Below, piece after piece: positions 12,001-24,300 of a stretch of DNA of 64,000 nt. This DNA comes from Parapristionchus giblindavisi (taxonomy: Eukaryota; Nematoda; Chromadorea; Rhabditida; Diplogasteridae). Each line of letters starts with the position of its first letter. The stretch's first letter is position 1. The position numbers and the translations under genes were made by a program. The notes beneath the pieces are model-generated. The model had not been told where the DNA came from, did no database searches, and saw only the letters and a list, made by a program, of their open reading frames with translations. The DNA is taken from NCBI GenBank assembly GCA_943737045.1, contig CALSFV010000207.1, positions 1,117,501-1,181,500 of the forward strand, read 5' to 3'.

Positions 12001-12298
12001 TATTTATAATAATAATAATAATAATAATATTTTTAATAATAATAATAATAATATTTATTATTATTAACTCTATATAGGTGTCCATGAGCGTTGGCAAACC
12101 GTTTGCAGTCAAAAGCACGAATGGTTGGTTAAAATGAAATATTACCATGATTTGTCGAGACGAGTTGTCATTCTGTTCAAGTGTGTACTCAGTGTAGCTC
12201 ATCATATATGAGAAGAGTTCGGGGGTATCTCCATATCCCGCTACCAGAGCATCGCTAGTGTCAAACAATAATTTCTGAAATATATTATTATATTATTA

Positions 12299-12331
<33 letters not shown>

Positions 12332-15300
12332 ATTTAATCGATAAATATGGTAACCGTTGGACTTCACTTCTCGCTAGATAAACGTCCAAGCAAATTTGAA
12401 CATGTTTAAACATGTTAGTTTAAACTCGTGTTTAAACATGTTAGTTTAAACTCGAGTTTAAACATGTTTAAACATGTTTAGACACGAGTGGAGTACCGAA
12501 TGTAGTAGGCGGTCGCGGTAGGGAGAATAGTCGTGGTAGATCACCTGAAACAACTTATTCTCAAGAAATAAAAAGATGGGGAACCACGAAAAGAATCAAT
12601 GGTTCCTCTCACGATTAGAATGTGCCCCTCATAAATATACTGTAAGTAAAAAGTGTGTTGACGTTCAGTTCCTCCTTTAAAAATTTACAGAAAACAAATG
12701 GCAATTGACAATTGTCTTCTTTGAACCCAGAAGCGACTATATACAGTGAGATCATTTCCCTCTCTCTCTCTCCGGCCCCCCTCGCCTCAAAATAATTCAC
12801 ACTATTTATTTATCACTTGTTGTCACAGTTATTCTATGTATGATAAATTAAATTAAATTAAATTAAGTTGAGAGACAGTATAAAACACTGACGGGATAGC
12901 ATCCGAAGAATTGATCATTCACAGTGAAGGTCATGTTGTGTTGTACTTCAATCGCGATGGAACGATCTGAATTATTTATTTATTTATTTCAATTATATCA
13001 ATTCGAAACACATAACTCTAACACAGATTGTATAAGTATTACCTTTTTTCGTGAATACTCTGACTCCGCTGACTCCATTTACTTTGAAGAAGATTGGAAT
13101 CGTCCATTTTGTGCTAGAATATAATAATATAATATATAAACTTTAAAATAACATAAATATATACTTTATGCGGTGCAAAAGTAAAGTATAATAGTTGATA
13201 GATCATTGATATGAAGACTACGGTAGCAAAGATGATAGTTAGAATTACTATGAAAACTACAATATGTATGGTTGGAGATCAGATGTCTTATCCTTTGATT
13301 TTGCTAGGAAATACCAGTTTTGAATTGAAAAAGTGATTAATAAAACATAAGAGCGGAGGGGGCATGGCACAATGTTTCAAAATCATCCTAGATGACTGAT
13401 ATTTGATGGTTGGAGTCCCTAGGGGTGGCATACACTTCAGCCAACAACTTGACCCAAATTATCGATTTTTGATCTACCAAAAGTCGAAAAATCAAAATGT
13501 GATTTCAATGTCATGTTATATACCATTTGATAGAGGATCAAAAGTTACATAAGAATGCTAAGTTTCATAAATTTTCATTTTCTCCTGTTCGAAAAATATC
13601 CGATTTTCCGATTTTGGACTAGGTTTTTTTGTTTTGATCTCATGACTTACTATGTTACCATGATTTCCCATTCTAGAGCCTTTGATATATTATGTAAAAA
13701 TGGATGGGCTATCCGAATATCACACTTATTTGGACATGCTACAATCCAGGCATAGTGATATCACGTGAAATAGTGGCATCATTTGACGCCCAAACTCCGA
13801 CGCAGGTTCGAATCCCGGCCCGGGCCAAAATTTTTGCAAATTTTTTTTCGACTTACATTTGACTATAGATTATACTAACATGTGTGTTACCGTGTCTACA
13901 CTAATTTATTGTACGAAATATCCACAGACATTATCAGAAATACTAAAAAATCTTATAACTGATTCAATATCGGAAAAAGTCATGGGACGAGCGAAAATAA
14001 CGGGTTTTCGACAATGATACCACTCTAGAATGTATTTTTTTGTTATTTTCTGTTAAAAGATGATAAATATACAATGAAACTATTAACATATCGGATTTCG
14101 TAAATTGTTTGAAAAATTGTAGACACAGGTTAAAGATCAAAGTCCATAGTTCACCAATAGAGTGAAAACTTTTTCGAACATTTTTAACATATATATTATA
14201 GTATTAAAACAGTCCGAATAATGCAAATTATAGTATTAAAACAGTCCGAATAATGCAAAAACTCCTTACGCGTAATACTTCGACTCCGCGCGACATTGCA
14301 TTTTCGTTTGTTTTATCGAATTTTATGGCGTTTTAAGGTTATTTGATTGGGATTTCAGCAAAAATGAAAATATATGCTTTAAAAAAGTGAGAAAAAAAAT
14401 TGCGAAAATTTTAGAGTGCGTTTCGCGTGGTGCTTTTTTAATTTTTTTTCAACGGTGGCGAAGTTCCGAAGTACTAAGTACGACTTACTTACTTAGATTT
14501 ACTTAGTACGAGAAGTACTAAGTTCCGCATTTTATTGGTGTATGAAAAACTTTTGTAATTCTATAATAGGAGATTTGAAAATTGGAGAGGTCATCAAAAG
14601 ACGCACAGGGAAGACACCGATTTCAAGCTGTAGATGTGTTGCAAATTTGAACCTCAAAACTGAAAACTCAGCTTATAGATATGCTAAGGACCCGTTCTAA
14701 CAATAAGTGTCAAAATGATATTAGTGGTGAGAGATGTTTATCCACAGATTGTGGTAGTCATAGCTCTCCATTCGCCCTGAGGGCATGAAAAAACATTTTT
14801 TGGAAGTACTGATTTTGAGATCCTACAATTCAAAGAGCAGGTCTTCTAAAATTATGGTTCCTCCGCAGGCAGCTTTGCTACGTATCATACATTTATTTTC
14901 CTTATTTTGGTTTAGTTCTCATTCCTTTCAGGCCCACAGCAAACATTCAGCTGTGGTCTACAGGGTGTCCAAAAAGTATTGTTACACGAATAAATCCACG
15001 TATCTTCCTCAAAAACCATCATAGACAATTGAAACAGGGCACAGAATTTATCACGAAACAATAGCAACATAACAATGAATGGTCACACGATATGGCCTAC
15101 ATTGGCCGCGATGACGCCTCTGAGATGATGAGGGACAAAGTCGATGATGGGCCGCTGGTAGGGGACGCCGACTTTCTCCCACGTCTTTTCCAAGCCCTTC
15201 TTGAGAGACTTGCGGTATTTATGGTGGGTAGAGCAGGACTCCCTCTACAATACTACCTAGATGTTGAAGTCCAGGGGTTCAGATCGGAGGAGTTGTTGGA

Positions 15301-18300
15301 TCATTATAGAGTCGAGATGAAGTCAGACATATGGGTGCGGCACCACTTTTTTCCGAATGAGCAGGCGCTGAATCCTGCTAGAAGTACCAGTGAACCCCAT
15401 TGAAGTGGGAGAGGAACCATGATTTTGGAGAAGGGCCTTCTCGAAAATCATCCTGACTTAGTACACCTTATTGAGATCCACGAGCACACGGGGACTCTTG
15501 GCCGTCAAGCACACTCCAGCTAAAACCATCACTGATTGGGGGTAGACAATGCAAGAGGTGGTTCCTCCACTGGCATCCGCTTGCTGAGGAGACTGGGCTA
15601 TTATCCTCGTGTTATGGCTGTTGAAGACCGAGAAGTCCTTAAAAAATCATTGGAGAAAGTCGGAATCCCCTACCAGCGGCCCAGCATCGACTTTGTCCCT
15701 CATCATCTCAGAGGCGTCATCGCGGCCAATGGAGACCAGATCGTGTGACCATTCATTGTTATGTTGCTACGGTTAGTGATAAATACTGTGCCCTGTTTCA
15801 ATTGTCTATGATGGGTAGTGAGGAAGATACATGGATTTATTCGTGTAACAATACTTTTTGGACTCCCTGTACTTACATCGCGTGCGCAGTTCGTACTCCC
15901 TCGCAGTTCTCGTCCCTGCGCCTCTTGTGATGAACTCTCATACTTTCAAAGCTCCTGTATATGATATGTTCATTTATAACTCTATTGATGAACTTGGGTC
16001 TATGATCTTTGTACTTTGATCTTTGATCTTTGTGTAAAATTTTTCAAACGATAAAACCGATATGTTAAGAGTTTCATTGTATATTTATCATCTTTTAACA
16101 GAAAATAACAAAAAAAATACATTCTAGAGTGGTATCATTGTCGAAAACCCGTTATTTTCGCTCGTCCCATGACTTTTTCCGATATTGAATCAGTTATAAG
16201 ATTTTTTAGTATTTCTGATAATGTCTGTGGATATTTCGTACAATAATTTAGTGTAGACACGGTAACACACATGTTAGTATAATCTATAGTCAAATTTAAG
16301 TCGAAAAAAAAATTTGCAAAACTTTGGCCCGGGCCGGGATTCGAACCTGCGTCGGAGTTTGGGCGTCACGTGATATGCCTGGATTGTAGCAGGTCCAAAT
16401 AAGTGTGATATTCGGATAGCCCATCCATTTTTACATAATATATCAAAGGCTCTAGAATGGGAAATCATGGTAACATAGTAAGTCATGAGATCAAAACAAA
16501 AAAACCTAGTCCAAAATCGGAAAATCGGATATTTTTCTTACAGGAGAAAATTAAAATTTATGAAACTTAGCATTCTTACGTAACTTTTGATCCTCTATCA
16601 AATGGTATATAACATGACATTGAAATCACATTGATTTTTCGACTTTTGGTAGATCAAAAATCGATAATTTGGGTCAAGTTGTTGGCTGAAGTGTATGCCA
16701 CCCCTAGGGACTCCAACCATCAAATATCAGTCATCTAGGATGATTTTGAAACATTGTGCCATGCCCCCGCCACGGCCCCTCCGCTGTAAGGGAGAATGCG
16801 TTATAAGAGCTAAAAAGCGAAAAATCAGATTTTAACGAAATTCAACGATTTTCCAACGACTTTAGAAACTGGGAACTTTTTTACCGAGATCTCACGTAAA
16901 ACTTTTCTGTATCACGATGGAATGTGTTGGCATGACCACGCAGGAATCTTTCTTGATAGAGAATAGCGTGAGTCTCATTTCGACGAACTCGGACGATGGG
17001 ATAGTTGGGCTGTAGAGGGAAGCATTATAAACTATTATACAGTATTATATTACACATTATATTATATATTATAGTATAATATTATATATTACACATACAG
17101 TATTATTAAGTATTAAACATAAATGTGCTCTTTAAAAGTTCCGAAAAGAACATAAAACAGTGGCCGTATGAAAACGCGTTTTTCAAAAAGAGTGGAAAAA
17201 CCACAGGTGAAGACTCCCCACTTCGAACATTCTCTCGTCGCCTTTCATTTCGTTGTTTTTTTTGTTGATAGAGCCTTTAAGCAGTGCATAAGAGCACTGA
17301 AAACTTTCCGAAATCCAACCTGCCGGGCGAAATCCTCGCATATATCCTTGATATAAACATCGTTGCTGACTGTATACAACAATTCACAAAGTGTATCTGT
17401 GTCCACTGTAGGCTTTTCATCAAGTTTCTAAAGACATATACAATTGTTCGTGCGTTTTTCGCGTGACTACTGACCGAGATAGCTTGATCGAAGACCTCTT
17501 TCGACAGATAATTCTCAAACATATGGAAAAGCAGTGGGGCCTGTAAAATATTAAGCATTAGATGCGTTTAAATTTGCTTTTTCAACTAAAACAGTATGCA
17601 CCTTTGCACTGGAAAGGATCAAAAACTCAGCATCTTCTCTCGTGTACAAATCGTGACGAAATAGAGAGGGTGATGACTGAAATGTACAAAGATCACCAAT
17701 AAAGATCAAAGATCAAAGATCAAAGATCACCTGATATACGTCGTGTCTCATTATACGCGAATAGTCGGTGCTATATCCATATTTGCCGGCCTGAATGAGA
17801 AAAATATTTATTTCGAACAGATTAACGTCGCACCCCATGCTCGTTTTACTCTCCGCATTGGCAATACTCTCTCGTAGACAAAGAAAGCGAGAGAGTGTGG
17901 CCAGAGCGGAGAGTTTCAAATTAACTTGGGGTATCGCGTTAAGCATTAAATTAGACGCGAGCAAGGATCTTTACATTTTGCGCTCTGTTCCTACATCAAA
18001 AACTGTTTCACTACTTTCAGACGACCAATGTAATATAATAATGATTAAAAATATATTTCCCTTGTTTCCGATCAAGTAATATAATAATGATTAATAATGA
18101 TAATTAATAATATCTTTCCCTTATAGAAAAATTTTAAGCCATTCGATCTGATCATACTCTCGCGCACACAGAGATAAATGAGAGTTATGTTAGAGCGGAT
18201 GGGATCCAATCATCATGGGCTCATCTTTAGTCCTCTTCCCGCTGTTTTCCTCTTCCCGCTTTGGGCCTCATCCACCCTAATATACTAGATGTAGCCTGTG

Positions 18301-21300
18301 AGATCCCTCCATCCCTCCCCCTCGCCTCAACATAATTCACACTATTTATTTATCGCTTGTTGTCACATTTGTTCAATGTATGATAGATTAAATTAAATTT
18401 AGTAACTAACATGATCAAATGCGATTTTTGTTCTCAATCCACTATCGATCCAGTCATCCGACCACCACACAGGAGTCAAGGTGTTATTGAAATTCTGAAA
18501 AGGCAGTCGTTCCCGAAAAAAAAAAATCTGTATCATTTAATTATAATTACTGTACAGCATATCTTTATTTCATTATTGTACGAAAAAAAAGCTTTCTTGT
18601 TGTTTCAGAAAATTAGCGAAGGTCAATAAAAAATGGTTTAAAATGCACAATGCAAGTGCCGCTGCATCATATCAATACATTATATAGATAAACCATTGAT
18701 CAATGATTTGGCTTGCAGGGTAGTATCATAGTAAGTAGCGCGCAAAAGTAACTTACTTTATACTTGCTTGTTTTGTTACTGTTGTGCTATTTCATGAGAA
18801 TATAGTGAAAAGTTAGTAAAAAGTAAGTATAAAGTAAGTTACTTTTTCACGCTACTTACTTTAATATTACCCTGCAAAACAGGAGATGTCAATGTGATTA
18901 ATGTTACTAACGTAACTTTTTTAACTTAAGTTTTTGGATGTCCACTACTATACTTACATATGTAAACTACGTATTCAACCATTTTTTTTTGTTTGTGTCC
19001 TATGTATTGTTCATTACGTACCAGTATAATAAAGTTATTATTATTATTATTACTAATGTCTCTTACATGTGCACCGAGAGTCTTGAATAGTATGAGATCA
19101 AAGTAATCTTTCATTATGAGTACAGCATCGTCAACTGATATAATACCGAAATTGGGGATATCTTCCAGAGTTGCAGGAACGAACAACACATCTTAAAGGA
19201 TATTTACGTTATTTCGCTAGCAATACTCTTCAAAATCTTGTACACACTCACGGCAAATTCTCTCAGAAATAGGTTGTTAACTGGACTACCATAGAGAAAG
19301 GTTAGCTTACTGCAAACTCTCTCAAAAAGTCACATTGGAAGACCTCTCGCTCGAGATACTAACGGGGACTGGAGTAAGCTAATAACAGCTTAAATATGAG
19401 AGAACGTTTCTCTAGATGTCGCATCATAGATGACCTATAGCTCAAACATGAGAGAGTTTGCCGTCAGTGTAGTGTGTGATACCATAACACGGATCTCCTG
19501 TAAAAGTGTATGAAAATAAGAACCTTTTTGCACAGAAAAAAATAATTTTCCTCCTTTTTTATTGATAGTTATTATACTGGCCTAACTGATTGCAAAAACC
19601 ACATTTTTAAATTTTGGTTTTCGAAATTTGCATATTTATGCAAATTTTTTACTGTCAACTTCAATTGAATGTAACTCGCTTCGTTTTTGAGCAACCGTGT
19701 AAAATTTTTTTTCAATCTGTTGCTAATGACCTCGTCTACAAATAACTCAACTAAGGATATGGACGGAAATGCTGTTTTTCATACGTTATTGAAAAAAAAA
19801 CTGTTTTTTTAGCACACAAAATGCGATTTTTCTCGAAAATTTTCTCTAAAGGATAAGAGTTTTATTGCAGATTCGGATTCCCCGTCCTCAACTTGGGGTA
19901 TCCTGATATATCTTTTAGCCCAACTCTGTCCCCCCAATAGGGCTACTGTATATCGTCCGGGACTTAGTGCAATTTTATCTCAAATTACTTTTTCGGTTGT
20001 AAATCAGCTCAAACTTATGCTAATGTACTTATTAGCATATTAAAGCCCTGTTACTTGACAAACCTAACAAAATGGTCTTAGTGCTTCGAATTCTCAACAA
20101 CCATCATTTTTGAGGTATGAATCGAAAACTGATTTTATTAACGATTCTGACTTGATGCAACTTAAAAACTTCAGCTTTTTCGTTATTTTAGAAGAATTAT
20201 GATGTTTTCTTTCTCAATTCACTTTAAACCATCGATTGGATGTGGATGTGGCCGAGGATGAGAGAGTGATAACTTCGGATGCCATCTGTGATATGATCTA
20301 CAGCGAATTCTCAGAGTTTTTCGAAGGTTCCATGTATATTCTTGATTCAAACAGTTTCTTCGACCTTAGCGATCAATAAACTAATATCAATAAACGATAA
20401 ACGTGAACAATTAAAGTCACATTGAAGAATAAAAAAAGATCTTTCACGAAAGAATCAAAGAATCGTTAATAAAATCAGTTTTCGATTCATATCTCAAAAA
20501 TGATGGTTGTGGAGAATTCGAAGCACTAAGACAATTTTGTTGGGTTTTTCGAGTTACAGGGTTTAAATATGCTAATAAGTACATTAGCATAAATTGAGCT
20601 GATTTACAACCGAAAAAGTGAATTGAGATAAAATTGCACTAAGTCCCGGACGATATACAGTAGCCCTAATGGGGGGACGGAGTTGAGTTAAAAGATATAT
20701 CAGGATACCCCAAGTTGAGGACGGGGAATCCGAATCTGCAATAAAACTCTTATCCTTCAGAGAAAATTTTCGAGAAAAATCGCATTTTGTGTGCTAAAAA
20801 ACAGTTTTCTTGCAATAATACATGAAAAACAGCATTTCCGACCATATCCTTAATTGAGTTATTTGTAGACGTGGTGATTAGCAACAGATTGAAAAATTTT
20901 TTTACACGGTTGCTCAAAAACGAAGCGAGTTACTTAAAAATTTAAAACTGTGGTTTTCGCAATCAGTTAGGCCAGTCCACAGCGATCTGATTGAATTATT
21001 GTGTACAATTGTAGTGTAATGAGTGCAGTTAACGATTCTGTCTTTTCTGATATAACTATATCACGGATGCGGATATCAAAGTGTGCATCCAAATTTTAAT
21101 TCAATCTTTTATATCTTATGCTTTCTGTTGTGGGAGAGACGGAAAGAAATGTTTATCATACAGATTTGACAAAATCAAATGAAAAGACGACAAAACATTC
21201 ATATATGGAAACAATAATAAATGAAGTAGAAACAACCTCTTCTAATTTTTGAGGTTTCTTTAATCTGTGAGAATTCCTTATGAGCCGGGTGCGCCAGATA

Positions 21301-24300
21301 TCGATCGTTTCTTTCTTTCACACCTGCAAAAAGAACGAATAAATTAAGAAAATATCATGCAGCATTTGCAACACGAAATTGCAATAATTATGAATTAAAT
21401 CTACGGATTTCAGAAAGTGGTGATAGTTCGTGTGTAGATAAGGAGTCAGTGCTGTCAGCTCATGCCTTGCTTACATTATAATAGGCGAAACAAGGGTCAG
21501 AATACGTCCACTACGATTGATACCGTAACCCTCAGCTAGAAATCAAACTTCAACTTCCGATATATCGCGAAATAGGAAAATTCAGCGGGCAAGGTGTACA
21601 CCATTCGATAGATAATGCAATGATCTTTCTATTGGAAGCATCAGAAATATCAATTTTAGCAGAATAAGGAAGAAAATTTTTAAATTCGAAGAAAAAGGCG
21701 ATTTTCTGCTAAATTCCGGCAAAATCGTGCTAATTCCACCATCTATGAGACTGAACGCGATAACTATGATAAGAAATAACATCAACATCACGCAATAACA
21801 TCATTAAAATAGCAAAAATAGGAAACTCCAAAATGGAGAAATTCAAGTGAGTGTGCACACCAGGCGCCTTTTCACAAAATGCACTATAGTCACTCACAAG
21901 CCAAATCAGATCGTTGTGCAGTCTAACAACTATCAATAAAAAAGGAGTAAAATTATTTTTTTCTGTGCAATCCCTTCATACACTTTTACAGGAGATCCGT
22001 GATAATAGCTTATGTTCAATAATGGCATACCTAATTTCTGTGTGACTTCAGGAAATTCGTCATCGGAGAAAGGAGCAAAGTATGTTCGATGGCCCTTTGT
22101 TTTCATTTGACGAATAGCGTGTATCACTTTGGCCAGAATCGCCTCCACTTCCACTTGGTGGTAACGAGCGATGGCCACACGAACCTAAAATGATTAAAGG
22201 TGTTTACGTAGCAGCCTTATTCATGTATTTAATTATTTATTTATTTATTCCATTCAATCTGATGAGAATGCGTAAGGGCAGAGGGATAGATGGATTTCCG
22301 TCGCACAAGGCGATTTCGGTTTTGGCTCGGTGGCAGATTTTAAAGGATGTGGGGGTTTAGAGACGAATTCGAGCATCTTTAATGATGAGGTTTTATTTTT
22401 GCAGAGGGAAGGGGAGATACAGCACTTACAAATATGTCGTCGATCTTATCCTCGTCGTATCTGTAGTCATTCAGAGTGAAGGCGTACATGTGAGGCGGTA
22501 GAGGGGGTGTCGGCAGAAACCACGTTTTCGTCCATCCACCACTAGAATACGAGCATGATCATAGATCAAATAGCTAGGTTATCGGTTTTTAAAATGCGGT
22601 CAGGGTTTTTTCGGTTTTTGGGAAATTTTGGCTCAAAATGCGGTCAGGCTTGGCACTTTGTGACATACTTTTCGATCCATACTTTTCGATCACGCTGCGT
22701 GATCATACTTGCGAAAACCGGAAATGAGTAACTACTAGCTACTACAACTAGTAACTACAAAAACACTAGTAACTATCTGGTAAGTAGTAAGTAACTGAGT
22801 AACTACAACATACTCTTCGGTTCGTACATCTCTCGTTCCTGAATTGGCTCTTGCATGAAGATCACTTGAATGTTCGAGAGTGAGAGTTAGTGGAGCCTCA
22901 AGGTTCAAATATTTAATCTGATATTTGATGTTTTAATCTCTCCTCGTTGGAAGAATTCACTAGATGACAGGCAAAAAAGGCGAGTTTGGACAATGGGGCA
23001 GAGTGCCTCATGAAAAAAAAAATGCCCGTTATTGATGCACACGAAAAGTCCTGCGGGGAAATCACTGCTAGGCCAGTGATAATTTCAAAATAATAATTAT
23101 AGTGCCTCATAAGTACCTTAAATGATGGTTCATCAAAGCAGGGAATCCATCTTCTAGTATCCATGTATTTATTATTCGTAATAAGAGCGATCGACTCCTC
23201 GTTAGGCTTCTCAACAGAATGATACCTGTAATGTTATGTTCGAAATTCGCGAATGAAAAAGAAAAAAAAGTGGCTCTTACCAAGACTCATAGACGCCCTC
23301 CGCCCTCAACGTCGGTTTCGCTTCATAGTTGATCTTAAAATATCGATTATTTCGTCATATATCAGAGTTCACAGAGCACCTCTAGGAAATAGACAGCGTC
23401 CTTTTCCATGGAACTTGCCGCAGTCACCGCTATCCGCTCTGTAGTTGTGTTAAGTGTTGTGAACGAAGAGTCGAGTGGGCCAATTGAATTATACAACTTT
23501 ACCTGAAAGATATGTCTCCATAATCACAATAGTAAAACGTATTCTTAATCGCAAGTTGGAATACGAAATAATCAAGAGTCTCGAGCATTCTGTTTGAAAC
23601 TCTCTGCTTTCGTCATAATTCAAATTTCAAATTCATTTATCATATCAGACTTAAGTCAGATGAGTAATGATGCGATTAGCATCATCCATAGGCATATACC
23701 ACCAGAACGATCCCATAGCTCTTCTCGCATCATCTCGCCAACGTAGAGTCATGGTTTGTCATAATATTCCGACGATGATACCAGCAAAACGAGAGGAAGA
23801 GCTCCAACTTTTCCGACCCATTCCTCAATTTATTTGATACAATGCACAAACTTACGTCTTTTATGTCAAGATTGAGTGCATTCAACTCTATCATAGTTGC
23901 TCCTTCACGCAGGTTCCTCAACTCAAGTTTCAGTTTGCCTGAATTTCAGCATTTCAGTTAATCAATATCAGATGACCACAATAAAATACAACAAAAAAAA
24001 AAGAACTTTTTCTGTCGCTAAAATATTTATTACAGTCTTCAAGGCGTGCTTGTCTCCTCAAAATCGTTGTGTGACACGACGTGCAAGAGTACTGCCAGAG
24101 TTTCAAGTCATCGTTTTAATATCTCACCTAAGAGTCGAGATTCGGTCGCCCCGTTCCATCCCTTCACTTCAGCCAGCATATGTAGATCGTAATTTATGGG
24201 AATCTGATCTCCGCTGAGGCGATAATCCGATTCCCTGAAACATTTAGCATGTACATGTATAATCATTATTGATTGATTAATGGAATGACAAACATATTAC

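Noticed and set aside
9056..13113. Separate gene downstream of each M1-like gene
   Set aside because: At first the exons at 9056-13113 and 50169-54227 looked like an independent paralogue pair. Phase continuity and the GCYPVIYDDY match to M1 GYYRVNYD show they are the C-terminal half of the M1-like gene.
15092..15748. Protein-coding gene in foldback A
   Set aside because: The two open frames are opposite arms of one palindrome and mirror each other's sequence; no complete transposase motif set.
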